The notes: a model not told the origin generated them from the sequence alone. A stretch of 64,000 nucleotides of DNA from Anomaloglossus baeobatrachus (GCF_048569485.1 NC_134357.1:108112744-108176743), one strand, 5' to 3'; shown: positions 10,990-23,589, counted from the stretch's first letter. Translations and numbers: made by a program.

Positions 10990-11275
10990 AGTCAATGCAA
11001 TCAGGCAGTGCTTAATTTTATACGCATTGGAGAACGCTGTCACACAGCTGCAGAGTTGTGGATCACTATCCAGGCCCAGTTTGATAAATGTCTGTCTTCA
11101 CTGAACCTGGAGCCAGGGAAGGCATTTGCGATCACAGCATTACACCTGGGCAACATCACATGTGCATTGCATGGCTCACGTGCTCAACCTGGTTGTGCAG
11201 AAATTTCTAAGGCACTATTCCGACCTTGATGCGCTGCTGCAGACGGCATGGTTGCTGTGTGCTCACTTTTTTTTT
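10990..11275 (+). pseudogene. hAT transposase middle fragment
   Basis: The frame across 11160-11270 reads HCMAHVLNLVVQKF then LRHYSDLDALLQTAWLL, the H-x-x-N-L region of the hAT catalytic domain. In an ordered hAT this lies before the C-terminus, but here it lies after the C-terminal remnant at 9415-10147. The locus is therefore rearranged or contains pieces of two insertions. Confidence 0.65.
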
Positions 11276-11520
11276 TAGAAATGCCAGCCCGCCTCCTGTG
11301 TGTTCCATGGACCATACCTCCCTGCTGCACACTATGGGAAAAAGTGGGAGGTAATTGATGACACTGATACTCGTGTGCTCCACACAGACACACAGTACAT
11401 GCCAAAACATGGACGTGTGCACAGACCCATTGATTTGAATAGATTATGAGTGTCAATGTCTCTGGTACACGTGAAAATGGATGGCACACGTACCATAGAT
11501 ACGGATGTGGGAAGGAGGCT
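11276..11520. repeat. Tail repeat unit and repeat end
   Basis: A divergent unit of the ~240 bp repeat (atgccagcccgcctcctgtg, gaccatacctccctgctgca) followed by sequence ending atacggatgtgggaaggagg. No gene seen. Confidence 0.5.
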
Positions 11521-13185
11521 TAAAAGAATATTCTAATTACAAACGTGGCCTTAAATGTGGCCGACCCTTTTCTGCTGTCATTAGTTATTGTGAAACGCTC
11601 TGTGTGTAAAGTTCTTCATGTGCCAATCACTTTTCTAAGAAACGGTGATCATTTAATTTTGCTAATAGAGATTTTAGAAAAAAAAATATTTTCCATTGAA
11701 ATAAATGTTTTTTGTTCACCTTCTAAGCTTCATTTGAACTCCTCTATTATAGATAACTGGGATAATTGGGAAATTAGTAACTCTTACTGTAGATTACAGA
11801 TACAATATACAAATGTGGCAGGAATGTAGAGGAAGACATTTATAATTTCCCTATGTCTGTTCCGTCTGACTTTGTCATCAATCTCTTCTATGTTCTACAG
11901 CTCCAAATCCCCATGTTACAATTCTTCTGCTGGATCTTGTGGAATACCTGGACTTCCTTCCTCTCTGTTTTAAATATTAGGATTGCTGGATGTTAAATAT
12001 TTCTGGTGTCATGGAAGTAGTGCACAAAGTAATAGCAATCATCTCACAAATACACTTCTTGTAGTATAAGCTGCAGACATTTAACCCATTCATTACCATA
12101 GGCTTTTTTATAGCAAGTTACTATTTATTGTTTTTTTTTGCTATTTAATATTGGTCCTTTATTTGAAAAATAAAATGGGTCTGTGTCTTCCTAAATATTG
12201 CACTTACATCGATTTATTTTTTCTATTGAGTGAGAATAAAATCAACGCAGGGGGGCCCATTCAGCATTATAAGCAGAGATAAAACTAATTTTATTATCTA
12301 TTTTTCTTTCTTTTTTGGAACCTGTAAAATTTTTTCTTATACACCTATTAGTGTATCCTCTATTTTGTAATCGTAATTTTGCATAAGATTTGCAGTTGTG
12401 TACATCCCAGATCTCGGCGCTCGCCTTTGCTGCACTGGCTGCGGATAACGGGAGGTGGCATGGCACCTGCTATCTCCTGGGCATACGCGGGTTGGTGCGG
12501 TTGGCGGGTGGGGAGAACGGGACTGGGTTCCGACTGTGCATGTGCCTCTTGTGGTAGTGCTAATGACTTCAATTGACCCTATTTAAAAGCTGACCAAGAA
12601 AACGTAACCACGTCCCTAGAAAAAGCATTTGTAGGCGAAACGCGAGTCGGTGACACAGGCTAGGAGATCAAAACCTACTATGGGTAAATACTAAGATTGT
12701 TCTTTACATACTACATTGTGGATTTCCTTTTGTAGGATATGGCACGTTTACAAACATTGACATTCACTTGCTCGGTTTATGTTGTTGCTGCATTCATTAT
12801 GTGGGGTATTGCCAATAGAAATTATCATGTATGCCGCATTTAATTGTCAATTTCTGTATTAAGTACTTGCACTTTTGGATTGAACACTGTTACATATGCT
12901 AACAATAGCTAAACATATGTATCTACCAATGTGCTCATACTGCCATCTGGTGGTAGGCTGTAATTGTACAAATAAATACATCATTGATGTCATCTGATGC
13001 TATCTAAAACAACACTATGCCTTTTAAATTTGTTGACTTGGAATGTTGCAACTGCTACAAAGTAATGTTATCTCCTCTTTTGATCAAATAGCCAAGCATA
13101 TATTGTTGTAATTGGATTCTTTTTAGATAATTTGTATTTCTTTTATAATTAATAATATTTGCGACTCTGAATTTAATGAAAATGA
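11521..13185. other. No gene recognised; one gaaacgcg motif
   Basis: AT-rich, apparently old sequence. The only notable motif is gcatttgtaggcgaaacgcg (12621-12640), which resembles the gaaacgcgttggg motif in the palindrome arms at 28470 and 29500. No exon-like ORF and no transposase motif seen. Confidence 0.4.
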
Positions 13186-13189
13186 CTCA

Positions 13190-15058
13190 TAGTTCTCCAG
13201 ATCTTTTTGTAAAGTTCGAATTCGGGTTCTGAGATAACGCGAACTTGCATTCGAACCCCGAACTTGGACTTTACAGTTATGGGATGGGGTAGAGGGGTCT
13301 GTAAAATAAAGAATATAGTTAATAATAAACATTGTCATTATACTTACCGCTCCTGCGACGCGTCCTGCAGACTTTGTCTCCCGGCTGCTTCTGCTTCTCC
13401 GGGTTCGATCATTGACTTCTGGGGATATTCACTGTACTGCTCGTCACTCGGCAGTCTTCGGCTGTTTTCGGCCGTGTTTGCGGCGATGTCAGGGTTCACC
13501 CGAGTCCATGAGCCATGGACTCAACTGAACTTTGGCTGTCACTGTGCGAGTCTCACACTGGTATCACCCAGCACGGAGCACGCTCTCCTTACAGGAAAGG
13601 GTCGGCTGCATGTATTTCAATCAATGCAGCTGAGGCGCTCCTGTCAGGAGAGTGTATGCCATGCTGGTTGATACCGATGCGAGACTCACAGGAGTCATGA
13701 GCAAGTGGAATCATACCCTCATTGTCAGCCTGCTTCTCGCTCTGTAGAGACGCTTGTCTGCACAGAGCGATGAAGCAGAACTGACATTGTTCTACCTGTG
13801 GAAAACATCGGAGTAAGGATTTTTTATAATAAAGATGGAGTCTCTAAATTTTTTTTTGCTTTATTTCTAATATAAAAAAAATTCTATGTGTTGTGTTATT
13901 TTTTTTACTATTTACTAGAAATTCATGGTGGCCATGTCTAATTTGGAGTGATACCATGAATTTCAGGCTTAGTACCAGCTGAGAATACAAAGTTGATTGC
14001 CAGTCAAGGTAAAGCCAGGCAGATACGGCTGGCAGCCTGTAGCCATCCGCTTTATCTGCACTGAGAATCAAAAGTACCACTGATCGCTACATAATTTTTT
14101 AAAACTTATTTATTTATTTTTACAATACTATATGTGTGAGGGACCCAACAACCAATCACAGACGTTGTCACGCAGAATGGGCGTCTGTGATTGGCTGTTG
14201 GAGTAACCTGATATCTGCCCATATATTCTAGATATTAGAGTGTATGGGCTGGTTTCAGGTTACTCCAGTATCCAATCAAAGATGCCCACTCTGTGACAGC
14301 GTCTGTGATTGTCTGTAATTTTAAAAGTAAAATAAAACAACACAGAGGAAAAAATATTGTATTAGAAATAAAACAGAAGACATTTAGGACTCCATCTTTA
14401 TTGCCCAAAAAAACCTCCGACGTAGTCCAAAGGCAAGTGAGCATCTTCAGCTTTGCTACATCTGTGCTAGAAGACAAGCACAGGTCTGCTCACACAGACT
14501 CAGGTTTGATCTTTCAGAGACTCACCCGTGCACAGCTGAGGCCGGTTAGCTGTGCCCCCGGGTAACCTCGATTGACGTCACCACAACGTAAAGTGAACGC
14601 TTGTTGGCAGTGAAAGCGCTGACATCAGAGTCGGGGTTAGCCGAGGGCACAGCTGACGTCACCGCTTTCACCGCCGACAAGCGCTCACTTTCGGCAGTGT
14701 TGCAGTGACGTCACAACAACATTAACACCAGACTGTTCACATGGCTATGACATCATGGAAGGTCATCTAATCAGTGGAGATCACCCGGGGGCAGAGCTGA
14801 CTGTGCCTACTCGTCTGTGTGAGCAGACCTGTGTTTGTCTCCTCACACAGATGTAGCAAAGCTGAAGAGATAATCGCTTTTGGACCAAGTTGGAGGTTTT
14901 TTTTTTACAGCCCCTGGATCCGAACTGGACTCGAACTGGACCCAAACGGGAAAACAAAGCTTGTGTTTTGTGCACCTTTTTGTGCACCTTGTGCACAAAG
15001 ATTGTGTTCCGTACGAACCCTGAACTTTACAGTTTGGGTTCACCCATCCCTACTCGCA
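13190..15058. mobile_element. Interspersed element with gttcgaa/gttcacccatccct ends
   Basis: Left part has aaagttcgaattcgggttct and right part ends tttgggttcacccatcccta. The block 13820-14040 (aagatggagtctctaa, agaaattcatggtggccat) is homologous to 42070-42240, so both loci belong to one repeat family. Paired TGACGTCA-containing inverted segments lie at 14560-14730. Boundaries are approximate; superfamily not determined. Confidence 0.5.
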
Positions 15059-16150
15059 AGGGATAAAGATAGCACACTATAAAACTGCAACAGACCCTGC
15101 CAGTTCCTGCACAGACTAGAAATTCTCATCCTGCAGTCCCTAGAAGTTCTTGAGGGAGTTGAATAGCCATAACCACAGACTAATTGATGCCAACTCAGGC
15201 CTTTGCTGCTTGATTGGCCATCAAGCACTTCCCATTCCTCCTAAGAAACCGTAGAGCAGAGCAAAGTGCAAATTACCTACAGAAGGGACGGTGTGCTGAA
15301 GTAGACAGTGATCGCAGAGTAAGACAAAACCAAATTAACAGACAGTGTGAATAATTTTAAGAATATGCTGCCTACCTATTGACAACAAACATAAGATAGG
15401 TGCAGAGTAGAGAACATAAACAGCAGATAAAGGTATCCTAGCTGGTCTTCTACTGACTGTAAGAAACTAATAACAATATGGCTGGACTTCAAAATAATAA
15501 TATCACCAGCAGGAAATACCTGCAGAAGGAAGGTATTTAAAGTCGCACCCGAAAGGTGATTGGGCAGGCAAATGAGTAAATGAATGTACCTATTACCCTA
15601 ACAGAACTAAAGAAATGGTAATAGAAAGTAAACACCTGACTAAAAGGTGTATGTGCTGTGATCCGGCAGACAGAAAAGCCGACCACAGACGCAATGGTTC
15701 AAATCCAGACACATGACACAACTGAAACATTGTGGTTGCTACACAAAGACTTCATTAGGGTATGTACTCCCAATGAGTTTTACTCACATTTGTGATACTT
15801 TCTATCTTCTCTGAGTCAAAAATACAGCATTTTACAGTACAAGCAAAGTGGATGGAATTAATAGAAAGCTCATGTCCACTGTGCTTCTTTTTTATGCTGC
15901 GTAAACTGACCTGCAGTGTGTTTCTACAATCCGCAGCATGTCAAGTTATTTTGCAAGTACTCTGAGTTTTCTGTGCAGAATTTCCCCATAGGCTAGAAAT
16001 TAGATGTGTAAAAAAACTCACATGTGTCTTTATTGCATTTCCACAGCGAAATTGCATAAAAAATGCATGCAATCCGCACCTAAGAATGTTAATACCAGGA
16101 AGTTTCAAAAACAAAGCAGCTATATTTAAAGGATGACGCTTCAAACACAG
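15059..16150. other. No gene seen
   Basis: No transposase or exon-like ORF, tandem repeat or convincing inverted repeat recognised. Confidence 0.35.
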
Positions 16151-16784
16151 TGTCATGAGTCTCGCCGCTGAGAGATTTGTGACGGTTCACATTTAGTTTT
16201 GAGGTGCTGCAATTTAAACGTACATGCTTTCTGTTGGCAATGCAAGGGTTAACATCATTTTTCCTTGAAGTCTGCTGCTAACTAGTTGATCTCAGCTGCA
16301 GCCATTTTCTGATCATTCCTCTCCTCTTGAGATACTCACATGATCCTTCATATGATGTCGGCTATAGTTTCATTCTATATTAACCACATGAGAAGACAAG
16401 AAGGTTCTTGAAAGACTGAAGATCCTGCTACTGGAGCCGTGTCATGTGTTGTCTGGTGTTTGACTGCTACTGTTGGCTGCTTATCCTCTTGTTGTCATCC
16501 TTAACTCGTGATGTCTTATATCCCTGTGTTAGCGTGCTGTGTGATAGCGTTTTTGGTGTCTGCTTTGTGTTTATTTCTGTGGGGTTACCACTCTGATCCT
16601 GGCCCTCTCCTGAAGTGGGAGAGAGGGGGTATTAGATCATGTATGGCTAGAAGCAGGGCCAGGAAAGTGACCCAGACGTCTTGAACATCAAAGGTATCTC
16701 TGGGAGCAAGGATAGCTGGGATCCCTAGCCTTAAGGCCAGTCTAGGAACCCCTATGCCCTATTAGCTGCATGAACCCCATGACA
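16151..16784. mobile_element. Possible solo LTR (634 bp)
   Basis: Begins TGTCATGAGTCTCG and ends CCCCATGACA, the TG...CA form with short inverted ends expected of an LTR. Flanks are CACAG and AAGAG, which match only partly, so a target duplication is not demonstrated. Tentative. Confidence 0.35.
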
Positions 16785-17089
16785 AAGAGACAAAAAAACC
16801 ACATCAAAAACACAATAAAAATGCAGTGTCAAAATGTACACAAAATGTGATAAAAAAAAACATCAAAAACTCAACAAACACTAATCATGGTAACGTAGCT
16901 TTAGAGGGATCTTCCTTAAAAAAGTTCCCTTCTCAAAAAAGTGAAAAGAAAGCACTAACTTAATTAATCAAATCCAACAAATGGAAGAAGTTAATAAGAC
17001 TTACACCTCTTCAAAGGTATCTAATAATATTCTAAACCTCAGATTTCAGTTCCATTCCAGCCTATTGTCTACACACGATAATAACTTAA

Positions 17090-17940
17090 AGGGAACCTGT
17101 CACCAGATTTTTGCATTCTTAACTCAAACAAGTGCCTTAAGCCGCGCCTGTGATGCATTCTATAATGGTGCATGTTGTCGAATGACACCCCATGTGGACC
17201 CCACAAATACCTTTAAAAAGTCTCCCGCCATGTATGATATTCGTTGGGTCCGGGCAGATGGGCCTCCTTTTTTGCGGCTCTTGTCCATCCTTTAGGCACT
17301 GATTACCATCCTTCCTTAATGATTGACTTGGATGACCCCACCCGTGCCATACACGTATGTGAGCAAAATCACGAGCCTGCACTGAGAGACTCGCGGTTCC
17401 TGCAGGCGCACTTCACTCCATGCTATTGCAAACTTAGCCGAAAACATTGGGGCGCCTGCACGAGCCGGCGATTTCTCTGCACAGGCATAATATTTTGCCC
17501 GGCGATGTGGATATCATCACTTGTGTCACTCACGTTGCCAGGCAAAATTTTGCGCCTGCACACAGACATTTCCATCTCGTGCAGGCGCACTGATGTTTTT
17601 AGCTCTGCACCCAATAGGGCACAGCGAAGTGCGCCTTTGTGAGCCACAGTGTCTCTGCGCAGGCGCAATATTATGCTTGGCTACGTGGATGGCACTGGAG
17701 GAGTCATCCACGTCAATTATCAAAGGACAGCGATCAGTGCCAAAAGGAAGGGCAAGAGCCGTAAAATAGGATGCCCATCGGACTGGACCCAACAATTATC
17801 ATATATGGCAGGATATTTTAAAAAAGTATTTGTACGGTCTACAGGGGGAGTCATGGAATTACATGCAGCTTTATAGAATGCAGCACAGGCGCTGGTTAAG
17901 GTGCTAGATTTGGCTTAGAATGTAAAAATTTGGTAACAGG
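17090..17940. mobile_element. TTAA-flanked element 1 of a three-element chain
   Basis: Left end AGGGAACCTGTCACCAG after TTAA (17086-17089); right end tttggtaacagg before TTAA (17941-17944). The right terminus lacks about 6 bp compared with the left. The TTAA target is typical of piggyBac-superfamily elements; no coding capacity remains. The interior holds inverted gcaggcgca segments around 17400-17680. Confidence 0.65.
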
Positions 17941-18555
17941 TTAAAGGAAACCTGTTACCAGATTTGAGGCCTAGAAGCTGCGGCCACCACCACTGGGCTC
18001 TTCTATACAGCATTCAAACATGCTGTTTATAAGAGCCCAGGCCTCTGTGTAGAACATAAAAATCACTTTATAGTACTTACCTAAATGGTCGCTGCAGTGG
18101 AGTTTGGTCATATGGGTGTCTCTGTTTTCCGTTGCCAGTGCCTTCTCTTTCGGCCATCTTTGTTATCCTTCTTCTGAAGCCGGGGTGCATGACGCGTTCT
18201 ATGTCATCCACATTCGCCGGCATGGAGGTCTTGTGCAGGTGCACTTTGATCTGCCATGAGCAGGGAAGAACAAAGTATTGTAGTGCGCCTTCACGGGAAC
18301 CCATGAGTGTGTATGATGTAGGACGCGTCATGCACGTAGGCTTCAGAAGGAGGACAAAGATGGTCGAAAGAGGAGGCATCGGCACTGGAGAACGGAGACA
18401 CTCATACGACCCAACTCCAGGGCCGCCACTAGGAATTTCAGGGCCCCATACTGGCAAAATTATGGGGCCCCCTTGAGACTCCACCCAGGCTCCACCCCAT
18501 CTTCGCCTCCACCCCGCAACCCTTCCCCAGTCCGACACCACTCTTGGAAAAACGT

Positions 18556-18613
18556 ATGTATGTGTATATATATATATATATATATCTATATCTATATATA
18601 TAGATATAGATAT

Positions 18614-18662
<49 letters not shown>

Positions 18663-18715
18663 TATATAATATATATATACAGTACATACACATATATATC
18701 TATACACACACACAC
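18556..18715. repeat. (TA)n/(TATC)n microsatellite
   Basis: Alternating ta with interspersed tatc/gata steps over about 160 bp, inside the hAT element. ORFs of Tyr/Ile here on both strands are artefacts. Confidence 0.95.
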
Positions 18716-18784
18716 AGCCATGGCCAAAAGTCTTAGTACCCTTGAAGTTGTTCCAGAAAATGAAGTATTTACCTCAGAAAAGTA

Positions 18785-19430
18785 ATAATACACCCTCTAC
18801 ACCGCCTATCCCTCTCCATAATGCACCTTCTACATCACCCCTCTCCATAACACACCACCTACATCGCCTCTTTCCATAATAAATGCTCTATACCTCCCTG
18901 CTCCATAATACATGCTCTACACCTCCCTGCTCCATAATACATGCTCTAAACTGCCCCTCTCCATAATGTACCTTCTACACCGTCCCGCTACATAACACCA
19001 TAACATACCACCTACACAGCCTCTTTCCATAATACACGCTCTACACCACCTCTTTCCATAATACATGCTCTACACCACCTCTTTCCGTAATACACCCTCT
19101 ACACTGCCCCCCTCCATCACACTCTGCCCCCCTCCGTCACACTCTGACCCCCTCCGTCACACTCTGAATCCCTCCGTCACACTCAGCACCTCTCGTCACA
19201 CTGAGCCCCTCTCTTGTCACACTCTGCCCCTCTCTTGTCACACGCTGCCCCTCTCTTGTCACACTCTGCCCCTTTCTTGTGACACTCTGCCCCTCCCTTG
19301 TCACACTCTGTGTGACCCCCTTGTCACACTCTGCCCTCCCTTGTCACACTCTGACTCCCCTTGTCACACTCTGCAACCCCCTTGTCACACTCTGCACCCC
19401 CCTTGTCACACTCTGCACCCCCCATGTCCT
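18785..19430. repeat. Two short tandem repeat arrays
   Basis: 18785-19105 repeats ccataatacacgctctacac-like units of about 27-30 bp; 19110-19430 repeats ccttgtcacactctgcccc-like units of about 19-21 bp. Both are within the hAT element and non-coding. Confidence 0.85.
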
Positions 19431-19439
19431 CCTCTTCAC

Positions 19440-19532
19440 TCATTACCTGTCATCATGTGCCCTCATCTGCTACAGCTACTCTTGAGTAGCTGTAGCAGAT
19501 GAGGCAACATGACGACAGGTAATGAGTATCTT
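19440..19532. repeat. Hairpin-forming inverted repeat
   Basis: cattacctgtcatcatgtgc and catctgctacagctactc pair with gagtagctgtagcagatg and gacgacaggtaatg downstream, giving arms of about 40 bp with a very short loop. Confidence 0.8.
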
Positions 19533-20845
19533 CTTGCTCCTCCCATATGGGGGTGACATGTTATGACATCATCGCAGGTCCTGCACGGGAGCATTTTAGA
19601 GCTTCCCTGCCTCTGCAGCACTCAGGTATTAAATCCCTCCCCCCCCCTGGAAAAAAACGTCGGATTTGCTAGATGGCAAAAGGAAAGGACAGTTTAAAAC
19701 AAAACAAAAAAAAATTCTGTTTTAACATGGCCCTGGGACGCAGCAGCTCGGGGCAACCGCCCCCCCGGTAGCTAAGCTACTGCTACACCCCTAGTATTAG
19801 TCACCAGTAACCCCCCCCACCTCATTGTCCCCCCCTCAGGTTATTTGTCACCACTCACCTCTCCCTCCTCATGCACTTCCGTACGGGCCCCCGCCGAGCT
19901 GCTTCTCCTCTTGTATGGGCCCTGGCTGCGTCGATGTTGTTCTCCTAGGGGCCCCCGCTGCTGCTTCTCTCCGTGAAGGTGCTCGCTGTGCCGCTTCTTT
20001 TCCTGCCGGCCGGGAAGGGTCTTTTGAAATGACACACGCGCGAGTACTGACGTCATCAGGGCGCGCCGCGTGTGTCACAGAGAAAGTGCTGGTCAGGGAA
20101 CAGAGGAGAGATTCCTGCATTCCGCTGCCTGCACTGACTGTGCGGAGCTGCAGGATTGCTCCCTGCCCAGCACGCAGCGTGTGATGAGGGCGATCTGACC
20201 AGGGCCCCCCGGAGCCTGGAGCTCAGGACAACAGATTAGATTGCCCTCATTACTGACCGGCGAGCAAGAGCCCCAGCGTAACAGAAAATAAGCGGCTCCC
20301 AGTATGGAGCCGCAAACGCAGCCCCCGGGCAGACTTTCACACTGACAAATCAGGCAGCCCGACAGCGCCCCCTCACAGTTGCGCTCGAGGCAGATGCACC
20401 GCCAGCGCCCCCCCTAGATACCGAGTATGCAGCTGCATACCCGGTATATCCAGCACATGTGGCTAATTTGCATGCAATGCAAATTAGCCACGTGTATAGT
20501 TGCAAAAGCAACACTGCCGGGGTCATCTGCTGCGGCTGTGACTGGTCGGGGGCGAGGAAGGGGGGGGCCAGCTGGCCCGGGGCTTAATAAAGCTATGTAA
20601 TTGTCCCTGGCTCAGCCGGGCCCCCCCTCTTCACCGGGCCCCCTACACCAGTCTTAGTAGTAATGCCCTGATGGCGGCCCTGCCCAACTCCACCGCTCCA
20701 CCCCTTAGATGAGTATTATAAAGTGATTTTTATGTTCTACACAGCGGCGTGGGCTCTTATATACAGCATGTTTGAATGCTGTATATAAGAGCCCACTTGT
20801 GGCCGCAGCTTATAGGCCCCAACTCTGCTGACAGGTTCCCTTTAA

Positions 20846-21374
20846 AGGGAACCTGTCACCACTTTTTTGGCGTATAAGCTGCGGCCACCACCACCGGGCT
20901 CTTACATACAGCATTCTAACATGCTGTATATAAGAGCCCAGACCACTGTGAGAACTTAAAAACACTTTATAATACTTACCTAACGGTCGCTCGGTTGGCC
21001 AGATGGGCGTCTCCGTTGTCCAGTGCCGGCGCCGACTCTTTCGGCCATCTTCATCCTCCTTCTGACTCCTGTGTGCATAACGCGTCCGACGTCATACATA
21101 CTCGCCGATGCCTGCTCAGGACCTGAATGCCGGGGAGTGTGTATGATGTCGCACGCATCATGCACCACGGCTAGAGAAGAAGGAGGATGAAGATAGCCGA
21201 AAGAGGCAGCGCCCATCTGGCCAACCAAGCGACAGTTAGGTAAGTATTATAAAGTGTTTTTTATGTTCTCACAGCGGCCTGGGCTCTTATATACAGTATG
21301 TTAGAATGCTGTATATAAGAGCCCGGTGGTGGTGGCCGTAACTTATACACCAAAAATGTAGTGACAGGTTACCT
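20846..21374. mobile_element. TTAA-flanked element 3 of the chain
   Basis: Left end AGGGAACCTGTCACCAC after TTAA (20842-20845); right end gtagtgacaggttacct before TTAA (21375-21378). The interior repeats the cataatacttacctaacgg / taggtaagtattataaagtg inverted pair and agcattctaacatgctg hairpins seen in element 2. About 529 bp, apparently complete, non-coding. Confidence 0.8.
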
Positions 21375-21399
21375 TTAACCTTAAAGGAAATCTTAAGCT

Positions 21400-22362
21400 A
21401 AGTTTTGCAATGGGAGATAGAACTGGAGCTAGGCTGGGTAGGAAGATAAAGAAACAAGTGATTAAATCAAGAATTAAGCTTCTAGAAAGGCCAAACATTT
21501 TTTTTTATATATATGAAAACCTGTTGATATAGCAGACATCTTTGCAAAATATTAGGCTAACCTCTAAAATTTAAAGGGAGGATGCCAGCCCCACCCAACC
21601 ATGTCTTGAGTCATACCTTGATAAATTAAACCTTATACCAATCTCTTTGGAATAATTGAATGCCCTTAACTCTCCCTTTTCCTTATAAGAAATTAAAAAT
21701 ATTCTAAAGTTAACCAAATGTAACTCTGCCCTAAACATTACCTAATGAATATTACTGACAATTTCTATCCATCCTCATCGGCTTCTTGCTTAGGACTTTC
21801 AACTTCTGACAGGAGACAGTTCATTGGTCCTTCAAACTTGTAGGCTATCATTCCAACCCTACAAAAGCCAAGCAAACTTGCTAGACATGATAGACCTATC
21901 TGCCTTCTAAATTGTACCTTGAAAATTTTCTCTAAATTACTAGCTGCAAGGTTGCATAAAGTTATTCCCTCTCTAGTTGCTCCTGGCTAAGTCAGTTTTG
22001 TCGTGGGCTTTCAGCCCAAAGATGGCATCAGACAGATGATTGATTTAAAAAAAATAGCTGAACTGTCTAACACACCTAGTGTACTCTAAATGCTGAAAAA
22101 TAATTTCAACGGGCATGTTAGGGGTATTCGGAGAAGGTCCTAACTAAATTTGGCTTTTGAGGCTTCATAAAATCATGTCCGTATATTCCAATTCCAATGT
22201 AGATGTTCTCGCTTCTGATTTTCTGTCCTCAAAGTTTCCTATTACACATGGAACCTGTCAGGGTTGTCTTCTCTATCCAATAATATTTGCATTAGTTATG
22301 AAGCCCCTAATGAAGTGCATTTGCTCCAACTCAGATATCTCAGTCATAAGGATTGGTGAATG
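21400..22362 (+). pseudogene. L1-type LINE reverse transcriptase fragment, 5' piece
   Basis: Frames across this stretch read CLLNCTLKIFSKLLAARLHK (about 21905-21965), then SFVVGFQPKDGIRQMIDLKK (from about 21995), then FPITHGTCQGCLLYPIIFAL (about 22230-22295). These correspond to L1 reverse-transcriptase blocks: R-P-I-S-L-L-N, the region before the catalytic aspartate, and G-T-R-Q-G-C-P-L-S-P. Several frame changes and stops are present, including one after VAPG, so this is a dead fragment. It continues after a solo LTR at 23590. Confidence 0.75.
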
Positions 22363-23585
22363 TGTCGCGTGCGGAGGAGGGGACGCTGCGTTCTCCCTCT
22401 GCTCGGGTCCGGCTGCCGCTGCTGCTGCGGCCTCTGCTGCTCGGTGGCTCAAGCGATGTGCTGGATCCCGGGGACTCGAGCGGCGCTCCTCGCCCGTGAG
22501 TGAAATGGGGGATTGGTTTTGGGGATTTATTGTCTGTGACGCCACCCACGGTTGTGGTGATTGTGTGGACACCACCGCTGCTCTGTATGGGGATCCCGGG
22601 AGCGGTGACAGGGAGCAGCTTTGTTGTTATTTCTCCCCTCCGTGGGCAGGGGATTGATTGTCCCGGGGCCCAGTGATGGGGTAGGGATGGATGGCAGGCC
22701 GGGTGCGGGGCCTGGTGAGGTGCAGGGTCACGGGGGCAGCGCTGTGCCGTACGGCACGGTGGTACTCACTCAGCCTGAGACGTTGACACAGTTCTCGGTA
22801 AAACACACGGCTGGAAAGACGGTTCCCACGGACGGCTGCTGTTGCTTTTCCCCGGTAGTTAACGGTGACTGTCTCTTTCCCTGCACCTTTTGTAATGTTG
22901 GTAGCGATGGATTCCCACCGGTAACCCGCTCCCCGACTTGGATATGGGCCGGAGGAGCCCCTCTTTGCCCGCAGGCGCTGGCCCTGAGAAACTGGTGCCT
23001 TGGCGGTGGCGGTGTCTCTCTCATACGGTTGGACTGTTGCCTTCAATTGGGACTTAGTTGTTTAGAGACCCGGGGGTCCCCTTCACTGACGGATTTGGCA
23101 AATTCACGGCGACTCCTAGCCTTGCCAGGATCCAAAAGGCCCCTGCCAATGGTGCTGGCTTCTCCTTGTGTACCGGTCCGGTACCGCCGGGCCACCACCC
23201 GTCCACAGTCCTCACGGCAACTCCGAGAGGCCACTCCTGCAGACGGTCACCGCCGTCTGCTAACCTTGCTGTCTCCGTCAGGGGCACACACCCGGACCAA
23301 CTTCAGGCTCTTTGCTGTCACTTTTCTCCTCTCACTTGCTCCTCTACCACTCAACTCCTCTCACTTCCTCCTCCAAACTCTAACTTCATCTGCCTGGTTT
23401 TCCCGCCTCTAGGACTGTGAACTCCTCGGTGGGCGGAGCCAACCGCCTGGCCCACCTCCTGGTGTGGACATCAGCCCCTGGAGGAAGGCAACAAGGATTT
23501 TTGGTTTAGCTTAGGTGTACCTAACCGGGGTGTAGGGTGTGGTGATGTCATTACCTGTGACCCCTGGCTGGTCCAGGGCGTCACA
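22363..23585 (-). mobile_element. Solo LTR (1223 bp) inside the LINE
   Basis: Starts tgtcgcgtgc and ends agggcgtcaca, flanked by AATG on both sides (22359-22362 and 23586-23589). The reverse complement begins TGTGACGCCCTGGACCAGCC, matching the family of LTRs at 25479, 49325 and 49423, and it carries the shared gtgacgccacccacgg motif. Minus orientation, no internal region. The 263-codon frame at 22621-23412 lies inside the LTR and is not judged to be a gene. Confidence 0.8.
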
Positions 23586-23589
23586 AATG

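Larger units (their letters stand above)
18418..20682. mobile_element. Non-autonomous hAT element with 8-bp target duplication
   Basis: Termini CAGGGCCGCCA and TGGCGGCCCTG are inverted repeats. The 8 bp CCCAACTC is duplicated on both sides (18410-18417 and 20683-20690), as hAT requires. The interior is non-coding: a TA/TATC microsatellite, short tandem repeats, a hairpin and gggcccc-rich subterminal blocks. Confidence 0.85.
17945..20841. mobile_element. TTAA-flanked element 2, split by a hAT insertion
   Basis: Left end aggaaacctgttaccag; right end gctgacaggttccct, then TTAA at 20842-20845. Without the hAT insertion at 18418-20682 the element is about 620 bp. Both halves contain the same agcattcaaacatgctg hairpin and gagccca motif, confirming that they belong together. 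Confidence 0.7.

Noticed and set aside
12621-12640. A second palindrome element near gcgaaacgcg
   Set aside because: The motif resembles that in the 28057-29921 arms, but no matching inverted arm or boundary was found around it.
18077-18793. 238-codon minus ORF with Tyr/Ile tract
   Set aside because: Crosses a transposon junction and the (TA)n microsatellite.
22621-23412. 263-codon ORF in a solo LTR
   Set aside because: Runs through LTR sequence, has no domain, and a counterpart is not evident in the other LTRs.
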